A stretch of DNA of 64,000 bases from Gemmatimonadota bacterium (GTDB lineage Bacteria; Gemmatimonadota; Gemmatimonadetes; Longimicrobiales; Gaopeijiaceae): contig JAJDXG010000039.1 of NCBI GenBank assembly GCA_022823365.1, forward strand, positions 1-64,000. The letters run 5' to 3'. Below, in pieces: positions 8,591 through 17,430 of this stretch (within the stretch, counting starts at the first letter, position 1; the number at the start of each line of letters is the position of its first letter). The notes beneath the pieces were generated by a model, which saw only the letters and a program-made list of their open reading frames with translations, did not search any database and was not told the origin of the DNA. The position numbers were made by a program, and so were the translations under genes.

Positions 8591-9955
8591 ATGCGAACCA
8601 GCGTCGTCCATTCGACCATCGTGAAGACCGGCGCCGCCGTTCTGGCGCTCGCTCTGGCGGTCGCGCCCGCGGCCGGCCAGTGGACGCCGATGAAGCCGGG
8701 CAGCGACAACATGGACGTGCTCGGCCACGTCCCGCTCGGCCCGCAGCTCAGCATCGCCGACATCGAACTCGAGCAGGAAATGCACCGTCCCTACGCGTAC
8801 GTCGCGCGCATGGTGTACGGCGAGGTGGGGCCCAAGGGCACCGACATCATCAACCTCGAGGATCCCGAGAAGCCGGAGGTGATCTACCGCTGGCGCATCG
8901 AGAACCAGGACCTGCACCAGCGCACCGGCGGCATGGACGTCAAGTACTTTAAGCTCGACGGCCGCTACTACGTGGTGCAGTCGCTGCAGTTCGGCCAGGG
9001 CGGCCCCAATCCCGATCTGGGCGCGGTCATCCTGGACGTCACCGGGCTTCCCGATCCCACCACCGTGCGCGAGGTCGCGCGCATCCGCGAGCCGGAAATG
9101 CCGGGGGGCTTCCACAACATCTTCATCTACAAGCATTCCGACGGACGCGTGCTGCTGATCACCACGATCAGGGGACCCTTCGCCCACGTGTACGACATGG
9201 CCAAGGCCGTCGACGGCGATCCCTCCGACGCTCTCGCGGGGCGCATCCCGGTCCCGGAATCGCCCCTCGGGCAGGGTAGCGGGCGCGGATACCACGACTT
9301 CTACGCCGCGTATCATCCGGACACCGGGCAGGACCGCTTCTACGGGGGAGGAACCGGGGGCTACTACGTCTACAACATCAGCGACCTGGACAACCCGGAA
9401 CTGGTGGTCACCATGACCGGCATCAGCGGCGTCCGCTCGGGCCACACCTTCACGCCCAGCCCGGACGGGCGCTACGTGATCGCCGAGACCGAGTATCAGT
9501 ACGCGCCGCTGCGCATCTTCGACCTCCAGCCCGCCCTCGAGGGCACGCAGACGAACATCAACCGGCCCATCTCGGCCTGGACCGCGGACTGGCAGAACCT
9601 GGTGCACAACCACGAGGTGCGCTGGCCCTATGTGTTCGTCTCCGGGTACCTCGACGGCCTCCAGATCTTCAGCCTCATGGACCCCGCCAACCCGGTCACC
9701 GTGGGCTACTACGACACCTACAGCGGCCCTCCCAACGCTCGTGATTTCCGCAATCCGGTGTTCAACGGCGCGTTCGGCGTCGACGTGCGCAACGAGGACG
9801 GCCTCATCGTGGTGAGCGACATGACCACCGGGTTCTGGACCTTCCGCATGGAGGGATTCCAGGGCTGGAACGGAGAGGACTGGGGGATGCCCGACATCTC
9901 GAGCGTCCAGAAGTGGGACGAGACTCGCCCGCGCCCGGTGAGCCAGGAACGCTGA
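8591..9955 (+). CDS. Secreted LVIVD-repeat beta-propeller protein
   Basis: 454 residues with a clear signal peptide ending in PAAGQ, good ribosome site (GAAGGAG). The body consists of propeller blades of the LVIVD type, with repeated segments such as VILDVTGL, YVYNISDLDNPELV and LQIFSLMDPANPV. Histidines that stand out are H175 (GGFHNIF), H235 (YHDFY), H285 (GHTFTPSPDG) and H339/H341 (HNHEVRWPYV). Such spaced histidines resemble the metal-binding set of the related SBP56/methanethiol oxidase propellers, and the neighbourhood is rich in copper proteins, so a metal-binding role is plausible but inferred. No catalytic function can be stated. Confidence 0.8.
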   Translation: MRTSVVHSTIVKTGAAVLALALAVAPAAGQWTPMKPGSDNMDVLGHVPLGPQLSIADIELEQEMHRPYAYVARMVYGEVGPKGTDIINLEDPEKPEVIYRWRIENQDLHQRTGGMDVKYFKLDGRYYVVQSLQFGQGGPNPDLGAVILDVTGLPDPTTVREVARIREPEMPGGFHNIFIYKHSDGRVLLITTIRGPFAHVYDMAKAVDGDPSDALAGRIPVPESPLGQGSGRGYHDFYAAYHPDTGQDRFYGGGTGGYYVYNISDLDNPELVVTMTGISGVRSGHTFTPSPDGRYVIAETEYQYAPLRIFDLQPALEGTQTNINRPISAWTADWQNLVHNHEVRWPYVFVSGYLDGLQIFSLMDPANPVTVGYYDTYSGPPNARDFRNPVFNGAFGVDVRNEDGLIVVSDMTTGFWTFRMEGFQGWNGEDWGMPDISSVQKWDETRPRPVSQER

Positions 9956-9976
9956 CCCGATGATGGTGACCTGATC

Positions 9977-10585
9977 ATGGGCAAGATGCTGCTGGCGCTC
10001 GCGCTTTTCGCCGGGCTGGCTCCGGCAGGTGGAGATCCGGTGCCGGGGATTCCTCCGACCACGTGCTCCATCCCGGAGGGCATTGTCCCATGGGAGGCGA
10101 GTTGGGCTCCGCTGCCCGAATCCGCGGCCCCGGTCGACGCGCCGGCGTACTACGCCTTCCCGGTGGTGAGCACGCGCAGGCTCCCGGGCACAGGCCTCGC
10201 GGCGGGACTGGGCGAGGTGACCTTCCCCGACTCCCCGTTCGGGATCACCCTGGCAGACGACGGCAGCTACGTCCTCGACGTGTGGCTCTCGGTGGAGCGC
10301 CTGATGGCGCCCCGCGAAGGCGTCTATGTGGGATGGCTCACGACGCCGGACCTGGACAAGGTCGAGCGCATCGGCTCGCTGGCCGAAGGCGGTCCGCTGC
10401 GCGGCCGGGCGCAGTGGAACAAGTTCCTGCTCGTGGTCACGCTCGAGCCCGCCGACGATGCCGGGGCCGCCATGTGGACGGGCCCCGTGGTGATGCGCGG
10501 CATGTCCCGCAGCGGGCAGATGCACACCATGGCGGGGCACGGCGCCTTCGAACAGGAGAACTGCGCCGTCTACGGCTACGATTGA
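9977..10585 (+). CDS. Small secreted protein homologous to the N-terminus of the 4406-6727 oxidase
   Basis: 202 residues with a short signal sequence (LLALALFAGLAPAGG). The central part (about residues 80-180) aligns by eye with residues about 70-190 of the multicopper oxidase on the minus strand at 4406-6727: both share PFG(I/V)T, a DGS/EGS turn, YVGW/YVAW, PL-GR-x-x-NKFL and a closing RG-S motif. I do not recognise a named family for this domain. It lies 21 bases after the propeller gene and 32 bases before a multicopper oxidase that lacks the domain, which suggests that it partners that oxidase in trans. Start codon choice (ATG 9977) has only a weak ribosome site. Confidence 0.75.
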   Translation: MGKMLLALALFAGLAPAGGDPVPGIPPTTCSIPEGIVPWEASWAPLPESAAPVDAPAYYAFPVVSTRRLPGTGLAAGLGEVTFPDSPFGITLADDGSYVLDVWLSVERLMAPREGVYVGWLTTPDLDKVERIGSLAEGGPLRGRAQWNKFLLVVTLEPADDAGAAMWTGPVVMRGMSRSGQMHTMAGHGAFEQENCAVYGYD

Positions 10586-10617
10586 GGCAGCCGACGCCGG
10601 TGCGCCTCCTCCACGGA

Positions 10618-12282
10618 ATGCGAGTCCTTCTCCTGGCCGCCCTGCCGGGCGCGCTCGCGGCCCAGGAGCATCAAATGATGGGCCACGGCGAGCACGGCGA
10701 GGGCGGCGGCTGGCGCATGCCGCCGATGGACATGACCATGCCCATGGTGCCGGGCCTCGAGAACGCCCTCCCGCCCGTGCGTCCCTTCCTGATCGGCGAC
10801 GGCATGGATCCGGCGATGTTTCCAGCCGCCGAACCCAGCCGGCGGGTGGTTGTCTCGGATGGCGACACCCTCGACATGGACATCTCCGTGGTCCGGCGCA
10901 CGATCGGCGGGCGCGACTACGCCATGCTCGGATATGACGGCCAGTATCCGGGCCCCCTCATCCAGGCGGATCGGGGCTCGCGCATCATGGTGCGGGTGAC
11001 CAACCGCATTCAGCTGCCCACGACCGTCCACTGGCACGGGATACGGCTCGAGAACCGCTTCGACGGCGTCGCCGGGCTGACCCAGGACCCCATCGGCGAC
11101 GGCGAGACCTTCACCTACGAGATCGACGTGCCCGACGCCGGCATGTTCTGGTACCACCCGCACATGCGCGAGGACATCCAGCAGGACCTGGGTCTCTACG
11201 GGAACCTGTTGGTCACGCCGCCGGACCCGGACTACTACGGTCCTTCCCACCGTGAGGAACTGCTCGTGCTCGACGACATCCTCATCGACGAGCAGGGCCT
11301 CATCCCCTGGGGCGAGGAGGCGCCGACGCACGCCCTCATGGGACGCTTCGGCACGGTGATGCTGACCAACGGAGTCGACGACCACCGCATCGCGGCGCGC
11401 ACCGGCGAGGTGGTGCGCTTCTACCTGACCAACGTCGCCAACACGCGCACCTTCAACGTCCGCTTCGGCAATGCGCGCGTGAAGCTGATCGCTTCCGACA
11501 TCGGCAAGTTCGAACGCGAGACCTGGGTGGAGAGCGTGGTCATCGCGCCCGCCGAGCGCTACGTGGTGGACGTGCGCTTCCCGGAGGCCGGGCAAGTCGG
11601 CATCACCAACACGATCCAGGCCGTGAACCACTTCCGCGGCACCTTCTATCCGCACGAGGACACGCTGGCGTTGGTGAGCGTGAATGGCCCCGCCGTCGAC
11701 GATGCCGTCACGCAGGCGTTCGATGAACTGCGCGAGAACCGCGACGTGGCCGAGGACATCGAGCCCTTCCGCGGCCTGCTGGGCAAGCCGGTGGACTACG
11801 AGCTGGTGACCACGGTCCGGGTGCGCGACCTTCCCCTGCCCATCGTGGCGTCGATGGAGGCCGACACCTTCTATGTGCCGCCGGTCGAGTGGAACGACGG
11901 CATGCCGATGATGAACTGGCTCTCCACGGGCACCCAGGTGACCTGGATCCTCAAGGAGCCGGCCAGCGGGCGCGAGAACGGGGACATCCAGTGGCGCTTC
12001 CGCGTGGGCGACGTGATAAAGATCCGGGTGTTCAACGACCCCGAGTCGTTTCACCCGATGAACCATCCCATCCACATTCACGGCCAGCGCTTCCTGGTGA
12101 CCGAGCGCGACGGCATCCCCAACACCAACCTGGTGTGGAAGGACACCACCATCCTGCCGGTGGGTTCGACCATGGATCTCCTGGTGGAGATGTCGAATCC
12201 GGGGTCATGGATGGTGCATTGCCACATCGCGGAGCACCTGCACGCGGGAATGATGTTCGTCTTCGAGGTTACGGAGGAGTAG
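10618..12282 (+). CDS. Secreted multicopper oxidase
   Basis: 554 residues from ATG 10618 (in-frame GTG 10600 would add six residues); signal peptide ends at ALAAQ. A His/Met-rich stretch follows (MMGHGEHGEGG, MDMTMPM), as in copper-handling oxidases. The three cupredoxin domains hold H138-W-H140-G, WYHPHMRED, HPIHIHG and H534-C535-H536, i.e. complete T1, T2 and T3 copper ligands. It is a paralogue of the oxidase at 4406-6727 but without the N-terminal domain and without the internal insertion. The cytochrome c gene begins nine bases downstream, so electrons may pass between the two proteins (inference). Confidence 0.92.
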   Translation: MRVLLLAALPGALAAQEHQMMGHGEHGEGGGWRMPPMDMTMPMVPGLENALPPVRPFLIGDGMDPAMFPAAEPSRRVVVSDGDTLDMDISVVRRTIGGRDYAMLGYDGQYPGPLIQADRGSRIMVRVTNRIQLPTTVHWHGIRLENRFDGVAGLTQDPIGDGETFTYEIDVPDAGMFWYHPHMREDIQQDLGLYGNLLVTPPDPDYYGPSHREELLVLDDILIDEQGLIPWGEEAPTHALMGRFGTVMLTNGVDDHRIAARTGEVVRFYLTNVANTRTFNVRFGNARVKLIASDIGKFERETWVESVVIAPAERYVVDVRFPEAGQVGITNTIQAVNHFRGTFYPHEDTLALVSVNGPAVDDAVTQAFDELRENRDVAEDIEPFRGLLGKPVDYELVTTVRVRDLPLPIVASMEADTFYVPPVEWNDGMPMMNWLSTGTQVTWILKEPASGRENGDIQWRFRVGDVIKIRVFNDPESFHPMNHPIHIHGQRFLVTERDGIPNTNLVWKDTTILPVGSTMDLLVEMSNPGSWMVHCHIAEHLHAGMMFVFEVTEE

Positions 12283-12290
12283 TGCCGCCG

Positions 12291-12773
12291 ATGTCATCAC
12301 GCATGTCGTTCGTCATTCTGGTTCTGCTGATTCCGGGGTGTGCGGGATCTCCGGAGGCTCCGCCGGCGTCTCCTTCCCCCGAGTCCGCGGCTGTGGAAAC
12401 GCCGGCTCCGGACGCGGCCCCGCCCGGCCACGCATCTCCGGCTCTTGTCGCCTTCTATACGGAGGAACAGGCCCGCCGCGGGCAGCGCGCGTTTCGTCAG
12501 GTCTGTTCGGACTGCCACTACACGAGCGAGTTCAAGGGCCCGGTGTTCACGGACGTGTGGGCGCGCCGCACCGCCCGCGACCTGTACCGGGAGCTGCGCC
12601 GCACGATGCCCGACGACAACCCGGGAGGGCTGCCGCGCCAGACCTACGTGGATGTGATGGCGTACATCCTGGAGTTGAACGGCTATCCCGCCGGTTCCGA
12701 CGAACTTCCACCCGACGATCAAGTCCTGGGCAGCTTCAGGCTGACCCCCCCGGAACAGGATCCGGGGCGTTGA
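12291..12773 (+). CDS. Cytochrome c lipoprotein
   Basis: 160 residues with a lipobox (LLIPGC), an Ala/Pro/Ser-rich linker (residues about 20-55) and one haem c site CSDCH near residue 76; a downstream Met (TMPDDNPGG region) is the likely sixth ligand. The fold is that of a class I monohaem cytochrome, with the conserved [18 protein letters not shown]-terminal helix typical of cytochromes coupled to secreted dehydrogenases or oxidases. It follows the multicopper oxidase closely, with GGAGGAG at 12273-12279, and its stop overlaps a promoter-like sequence for the next gene. Confidence 0.88.
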   Translation: MSSRMSFVILVLLIPGCAGSPEAPPASPSPESAAVETPAPDAAPPGHASPALVAFYTEEQARRGQRAFRQVCSDCHYTSEFKGPVFTDVWARRTARDLYRELRRTMPDDNPGGLPRQTYVDVMAYILELNGYPAGSDELPPDDQVLGSFRLTPPEQDPGR

Positions 12774-12799
12774 CCCGCAGTCCCATGTTTCGGTACACT
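12770..12799 (+). promoter_or_regulatory. Candidate sigma-70-type promoter of the L31 gene
   Basis: TTGACC (12770-12775) and TACACT (12794-12799) are 18 bases apart and overlap the cytochrome stop codon. Start of transcription near 12806 gives a 65-base leader before the L31 ATG. Matches to consensus are five of six and four of six. Confidence 0.45.
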
Positions 12800-12870
12800 T
12801 GTCGGCTGTCGGCCCTTCGCCCGCGAATGGCGGCGGCCGCACCCGGACCAGAGTCTTCGGAGCCCAGGGA

Positions 12871-13155
12871 ATGAAAGAAGGAATTCACCCGGCGTATCAC
12901 CCGGTGGTGTTTCAGGACGCGTCCAACGGCTACGCGTTCCTGACCCGATCGACCGTCAAGAGCGACAAGACCATCAAGTGGGAAGACGGCAACGAGTATC
13001 CCCTGGTCAGCCTGGAGATCTCGAGTTCCTCGCACCCGTTCTACACGGGCACGCAGCGCATGGTGGATACCGCGGGCCGCGTCGAGCGCTTCCAGCAGCG
13101 CTATGCGCGACAGATGCGCAAGAAGTCCGACGCGGACGGGTCGGACGGGAAGTAG
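12871..13155 (+). CDS. rpmE2: 50S ribosomal protein L31 type B
   Basis: 94 residues, starting [16 protein letters not shown], typical of type B L31, with the [10 protein letters not shown] motif. There is no cysteine in the protein, so this is the zinc-independent (C-minus) form. The C-terminal extension is rich in Lys and Asp. In many bacteria this paralogue is induced under zinc limitation by Zur, but no Zur box can be asserted here; in lineages that possess only this form it is constitutive. S14 encoded 0.5 kb downstream is also the zinc-free type. Confidence 0.93.
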   Translation: MKEGIHPAYHPVVFQDASNGYAFLTRSTVKSDKTIKWEDGNEYPLVSLEISSSSHPFYTGTQRMVDTAGRVERFQQRYARQMRKKSDADGSDGK

Positions 13156-13166
13156 CCGGTCCGGGG

Positions 13167-13538
13167 ATGGCGGCAGACACGATCTTCTCCCGCATCGTCC
13201 GACGGGAGATCCCGGCCGACATCGTCTATCAGGACGACCTGGTGACGGCATTTCGCGACATTGAGCCGGCCGCCCCCACGCATGTGCTGGTGGTGCCCAA
13301 CCACACCATCGTAAGCGCGCGCGACGTAACGGACGACGACGAGCCGGTGCTGGGCCGCATGTTCGCGGTCGCGGCGCGGATCGCACGGGAGCAGGGCATT
13401 TCGGAAACCGGATACCGGTTGATCGTCAACTGCGGCGAGGACGGGTGCCAGGAGGTCTACCACCTCCACATGCATCTGATCGGGGGACGCCCGCTTGGAC
13501 CCATGCTCGCGGGTCCCCGGGGCTCGTCCGCCCATTAG
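13167..13538 (+). CDS. HIT-family nucleotide hydrolase (HINT/PKCI branch)
   Basis: 123 residues. The histidine triad is H99-L-H101-M-H103, preceded by the HINT-type start ([20 protein letters not shown]). Proteins of this branch hydrolyse purine nucleoside phosphoramidates and acyl-adenylates in the cytoplasm. It lies 11 bases after the L31 gene and probably shares its transcript. Confidence 0.92.
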   Translation: MAADTIFSRIVRREIPADIVYQDDLVTAFRDIEPAAPTHVLVVPNHTIVSARDVTDDDEPVLGRMFAVAARIAREQGISETGYRLIVNCGEDGCQEVYHLHMHLIGGRPLGPMLAGPRGSSAH

Positions 13539-13613
13539 CACTGGAGAACAACCCGAAGGGCGTATGGCTTTTCGACTCTCGGCCTGAGAGAGGCGACTCA
13601 AGGAAGGCGCAAG

Positions 13614-13919
13614 GTGGCAAAACGAGGAAAGATCGAACAGAACCTGAAGCGCGCGAAGCTGATCGAGCGCTATGCGGAGCGCCGTCGCGAGCTTCGGCAG
13701 ATCATCGCCGACCCCGACAGGTCCACGGAGGAGAAGCGGGAAGCCCAGTGGGCGCTGCGGAAGCTGCCGCGCGATTCCAGCGCGACGCGCTACCGGAACC
13801 GCTGCGGCACCTCGGGACGGCCGCGCGGCCACATCAAGAAGTTCGGGCTCTCCCGCATCGCATTTCGCGAGTGGTCCCTGGAGGGGAAGATCCCCGGGGT
13901 CCGCAAGTCCAGCTGGTAG
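13614..13919 (+). CDS. rpsN: 30S ribosomal protein S14 (zinc-free type)
   Basis: 101 residues from a GTG start with AGGAAGG at 13601-13607. The long form with [21 protein letters not shown] and the ending [10 protein letters not shown] are typical of the C-minus S14 class; only one cysteine is present and the CxxC zinc knuckles of the short form are absent. It is located away from the main ribosomal protein operon and close to zinc-free L31. Confidence 0.95.
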   Translation: MAKRGKIEQNLKRAKLIERYAERRRELRQIIADPDRSTEEKREAQWALRKLPRDSSATRYRNRCGTSGRPRGHIKKFGLSRIAFREWSLEGKIPGVRKSSW

Positions 13920-13944
13920 CGCCCGGTCCGGGCGGCCCGCGGCG

Positions 13945-14814
13945 GTGTCCGCTCCCGCCGTCATCGCCGACGAGCTCGGCGCCCACGTTTCGGTAGCGGG
14001 CGGCGTCGAGCGCGCGCCCGGCCGTGCGCGGGACATCACCGCCCTCAACCTTCAGCTCTTCACCAAGCAGCCGAACCGCTGGGCCGAGCCCACCCTCGAC
14101 GACAGGCGGGTCCGCGCCTTCAGGCAGGCCCGTGCGGCCGCCGGTATCCGGTGTGCCGTCGCACACGACTCCTACCTCATCAACCTGGCGTCCCCGGATC
14201 CGGGGCTCTGGCGCCGGTCCCTGGACAGCTTCCGGGCAGAGCTGGCGCGCGGCCGCGATCTGGGGCTGGACTTTCTCGTCACGCATCCGGGGAACGCCAC
14301 CGACGGCGACATCGCGAGCGGAATCGCCCGCAACGCGGCGGCTCTGGCGGAGGTGCTCGACGGGTGTCCGGATGGACCCCGCGTACTGCTTGAACTGACC
14401 GCGGGGGCCGGCACCACGGTCGGAGGCCGGTTCGAGCACCTGGCCGCGATCCGGGAGGGCGTGGGCGCGCCGCTGGACCAGCGCGTGGGCGTATGCTTCG
14501 ACACCTGCCACGCGTTTTCCGCCGGGTACGATCTGGTTGGTGGCTACGAGGATGTCTGGCGGGCATTCGACGGCGCGCTCGGCCCGGGCTCGCTCGAACT
14601 ATTTCATCTGAACGACTCGAAGCATCCCTTCGCTTCCCGCCGTGACCAGCACGAGATGATCGGCGAGGGTACGCTGGGCGAGGCTCCCTTTCGCCGCATC
14701 ATGCGCGACGCTCGCTTCCAGGACATTCCCAAGCTGCTGGAGACGCCCAAGGGCGACGACGTGGTGTCGAACGACCGGCGCAACCTTGCACTCCTGCGTT
14801 CCTGGCGCACGTGA
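13945..14814 (+). CDS. nfo: Deoxyribonuclease IV (AP endonuclease, Nfo family)
   Basis: 289 residues from GTG 13945. The xylose-isomerase-like barrel begins GAHVSVAGGVERA and has the zinc-ligand motifs FDTCHAFSAGYD, LNDSKHPFASRRDQHE, IGEGTLG and a final LLETPKG, diagnostic of endonuclease IV. It incises DNA 5' to abasic sites and acts in base-excision repair. The stop overlaps the GTG start of the next gene (GTGA). Confidence 0.95.
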   Translation: MSAPAVIADELGAHVSVAGGVERAPGRARDITALNLQLFTKQPNRWAEPTLDDRRVRAFRQARAAAGIRCAVAHDSYLINLASPDPGLWRRSLDSFRAELARGRDLGLDFLVTHPGNATDGDIASGIARNAAALAEVLDGCPDGPRVLLELTAGAGTTVGGRFEHLAAIREGVGAPLDQRVGVCFDTCHAFSAGYDLVGGYEDVWRAFDGALGPGSLELFHLNDSKHPFASRRDQHEMIGEGTLGEAPFRRIMRDARFQDIPKLLETPKGDDVVSNDRRNLALLRSWRT

Positions 14815-15494
14815 CCGGGGCGCCCCGGCGAGATCTGGCGGTCGTGCGAGGGCCGGCTCGCGGGCTGGTGCATGCCGGGCTTCTGCAGCTGATGCTGATG
14901 GCGCCGTCGGCGGCGGCGGCCGCAGCGCAGATGCCGCTCACGGTGGAGGTGCGCGGGGGCGGGGTGTACTCGACCCCCTTCGCCCGGGGAATTGCCGTGG
15001 TTCCGGCTGAGCTCGAGGCGGTGGCGTGCGACCTGGAGGTGGGCCCGCGGCCCGCGCCGGTCGCCGAGCTGACCCTCGGGGCCCGGCCCGGACCTGCGCT
15101 CGTGCTGGAGTTTCGTTCGGGCGTGAGCATCGCCGATGTGGCCGGAGCGGGCGGGGGCAACTCCTGGCCGGCGGGACGGATGACCGCCGTCCACATTCTG
15201 GGCGGGGTTCGGTTTCCGCTGTCGCCGCTGCCGGGGGCGGACGTGCGCGCGGGAGCGGGAAAAGTGCTGTACCTGAGCAGCGACGTGAATCTGCTGCAAG
15301 GGAGCGGACGGACCGGCGTGCTGCTGTCCGGCGGGTTCGGGTACCGCCTCCCCGGTCCCTTCGCCGCGGTCGGGGTGGCCGAGGCACAGTGGCACGAGTT
15401 CGATCCTGCCCCGCTGGACGAAGCGGGCGCGGCAGCGGGCACTGTCACTCGATTACTCGCCTACCTCGCCGTGCCGGTGTGGGGGACGCCGTGA
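14811..15494 (+). CDS. Predicted outer-membrane beta-barrel protein, family not recognised
   Basis: 227 residues. A hydrophobic N-terminal segment ending in AAAAAAQ looks like a signal peptide (perhaps from an internal Met near residue 28). The rest alternates polar and hydrophobic residues with many Gly and aromatic strand ends, as in small beta-barrels (PGPALVLEFRSGVSIAD, VLLSGGFGYRLPG). I could not place it in a named family. It is translationally coupled on both sides by GTGA overlaps with nfo and the protease gene. Confidence 0.55.
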   Translation: MTGAPRRDLAVVRGPARGLVHAGLLQLMLMAPSAAAAAAQMPLTVEVRGGGVYSTPFARGIAVVPAELEAVACDLEVGPRPAPVAELTLGARPGPALVLEFRSGVSIADVAGAGGGNSWPAGRMTAVHILGGVRFPLSPLPGADVRAGAGKVLYLSSDVNLLQGSGRTGVLLSGGFGYRLPGPFAAVGVAEAQWHEFDPAPLDEAGAAAGTVTRLLAYLAVPVWGTP

Positions 15495-16204
15495 ACTTGT
15501 GGTGGGCAACGGGATCGACGTGGCGGGCGGCCGTGTTGGGCACGGCGCTCGTCACCGCCTGCGACAGCGCGACCGTCCCGGCGCTTCCGGGCCCCTACGA
15601 CTTCCGACTGGCCGTCTACGGCACTGACGGCCGCGCGCGCCAGCGAACCTTCCACTGGGACCGGGGCGCCGTGGTGCCGGTGTTCGTGGTGGACGAGCAG
15701 CCGGGCGCTGACGACCTGCGGCGGGCTCTCGAGCAAGCGGTGCGGGCATGGCGCTCCGCCGCGGTGTTCGGGGAAGTGCGATTGCGGGAGACCACCGACC
15801 TGGGCGAGGCGCGCGCGGTGCTGCGCTGGCACGATGCGACGGGCGTTCTCTCGACACCCATGACGTGCCTGGGGCCTGTGACGGGCGCCGCCTCGACGCT
15901 GGGATGCCTTAACGACCCCCGCGATGCGCTGCGCACGTGGCCCCGCCGCGACGGCGAACCCTCGCAGGTCATCTACCGCGTGGTCATCCGCCGTACCGAC
16001 GACCGGGAACTGGTCGACCGGCTGGTCATCCACGAGATGGGACACGTTCTGGGCATCCTGAGCCATTCGCCGGACCCGTCCGACATCATGTGGGCGGGCC
16101 CGGATCTGCCGCCGGCGCCCACCGCGCGTGATCGAAGCACCCTTCGCTCCCTCTATCAGACACCCGTGGATCTTCCCGTCGAATCGGCGTCTCCCGGACA
16201 ATGA
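15491..16204 (+). CDS. Matrixin-like zinc metalloprotease lipoprotein
   Basis: 237 residues from GTG 15491. Lipobox ALVTAC at residues 19-24 implies membrane anchoring outside the cytoplasm. The metzincin site is H181-E-M-G-H185-V-L-G followed by S-H192-S, the spacing variant often seen in bacterial matrixin-like proteins, and the Met-turn is DIMW (residues about 198-201). A cysteine pair (C126, C139) may form a disulphide. No propeptide switch is evident. It is coupled to the upstream barrel protein gene, which could be a substrate or partner (speculative). Confidence 0.8.
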   Translation: MNLWWATGSTWRAAVLGTALVTACDSATVPALPGPYDFRLAVYGTDGRARQRTFHWDRGAVVPVFVVDEQPGADDLRRALEQAVRAWRSAAVFGEVRLRETTDLGEARAVLRWHDATGVLSTPMTCLGPVTGAASTLGCLNDPRDALRTWPRRDGEPSQVIYRVVIRRTDDRELVDRLVIHEMGHVLGILSHSPDPSDIMWAGPDLPPAPTARDRSTLRSLYQTPVDLPVESASPGQ

Positions 16205-16258
16205 CGGCGCGGGGTCGTCCGCGGGTTGCCCGGGCCGGCTGGTGGAACATCGCCGCCG

Positions 16259-16287
16259 TTGACTCGGCTACCGAATGCCTGTACCCT
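16259..16287 (+). promoter_or_regulatory. Candidate promoter of asd
   Basis: TTGACT (16259-16264), 17-base spacer, TACCCT (16282-16287). It lies between the protease stop and the asd GTG start and would give a leader of about 57 bases that contains AGGAG at 16336-16340. Confidence 0.4.
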
Positions 16288-16350
16288 CCGCGCAACCGAA
16301 TCCGGCTCGCTCATCCTGTCGAGCCCGTCCTCACCAGGAGATTGCCTTCG

Positions 16351-17430
16351 GTGAGCAGTCAGAGCCCGCGTTCCGGAAGCGCCCGGCATCCACGCATGCC
16401 GGTGGCCGTGCTCGGAGCCACGGGAATCGTCGGCCAACGTCTGGTGCGCATGCTCGCCGGGCACCCCTCGCTGCGGCTGGCCGAAGTCGTTGCGTCGTCA
16501 CGGAGCGCCGGCCGCCGCTATGCGGACGTGGTGCAGTGGAGCCTGACCGGGGACATCCCGGACACGGCGGCCGGCCTGCCGGTGCGTGCCGTGCGCGATC
16601 GGCTTCGCAGCCGGTTGGTGCTCTCCGCGCTTCCGCGCGCCGTCGCCACCGACCTGGAACTCGACCTCGCCCGCGCCGGCCACGTCGTCTGCAGCAACGC
16701 CTCCGCCCACCGTCAGCGGGCGGATGTGCCCCTGATCGTGCCCGATATCAACGCCGGAGATCTGGAGCGGGTCCGGTCGCAGCGCTGGTTCGCCCGGGGA
16801 GGCGCGCTGGTGACCAACCCGAACTGCGTCGTTGTCGGAGTTGCGCTGGCGCTGGCCCCGATCGAAAGGAGTTTCGGGATCGAGGAGGCCACGCTGGTAA
16901 CCTTGCAGGCGCTGTCCGGCGCCGGGCTCAACGGCACGGGCGCGGTCCGGATGGCAGGAAACGTCGTTCCCTGGATCTCCGGCGAAGAGGAAAAGATCGG
17001 CCCGGAACTCAACAAGATCCTCGGTACCCGCATTCGAGTCGCCGCCAGTACGAACCGGGTGCCCGTGCTCGACGGGCACATGGCGCATGTCTTCCTGAAG
17101 CTGCGCACGCCGGCTGAGCCGGAGGAGGTCGAGCGCTGCCTGCTCGACTATCGGCCATGCGCATCGCTGCCCGGACTGCCGACGCTCCCGGAGCGGCCCC
17201 TCGCGGTGCGCCGGGAGCCCGACCGGCCGCAGCCTCGCCTCGACATCGGCGCCTCGCGCGGCATGGCGGTCAGCGTCGGCCGCATACGCTCCGCCCCTCC
17301 ACACGATCTCGCGCTCGTCACCGTGGTGCACAACGGGGTGCGGGGCGCCGCCGGAGCGTGTTTGGCCAACGCCGAACTGTGTGTCCTGCGCGGGCTGCTC
17401 GAGAGCGGCGAATCGAGCGACGGAGGCTGA
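16351..17430 (+). CDS. asd: Aspartate-semialdehyde dehydrogenase, archaeal/fungal-type
   Basis: 359 residues from GTG 16351 (AGGAG about 10 bases upstream); an ATG at 16201 overlaps the previous stop, but the 50 residues it adds show no relation to the family. NADP-binding GATGIVGQRLVRML, catalytic cysteine in TNPNCVVVG, SGAGLNGTGAV and the VAASTNRVPVLDGH substrate loop place it in the archaeal/fungal subgroup. It makes aspartate semialdehyde for lysine/DAP, threonine and methionine. The partner aspartokinase-homoserine dehydrogenase is at 42267. Confidence 0.92.
   Translation: MSSQSPRSGSARHPRMPVAVLGATGIVGQRLVRMLAGHPSLRLAEVVASSRSAGRRYADVVQWSLTGDIPDTAAGLPVRAVRDRLRSRLVLSALPRAVATDLELDLARAGHVVCSNASAHRQRADVPLIVPDINAGDLERVRSQRWFARGGALVTNPNCVVVGVALALAPIERSFGIEEATLVTLQALSGAGLNGTGAVRMAGNVVPWISGEEEKIGPELNKILGTRIRVAASTNRVPVLDGHMAHVFLKLRTPAEPEEVERCLLDYRPCASLPGLPTLPERPLAVRREPDRPQPRLDIGASRGMAVSVGRIRSAPPHDLALVTVVHNGVRGAAGACLANAELCVLRGLLESGESSDGG

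Noticed and set aside
16201-16350. N-terminal extension of Asd from ATG 16201
   Set aside because: The added 50 residues do not resemble the family, and a promoter-like sequence lies within them; GTG 16351 has a ribosome site.
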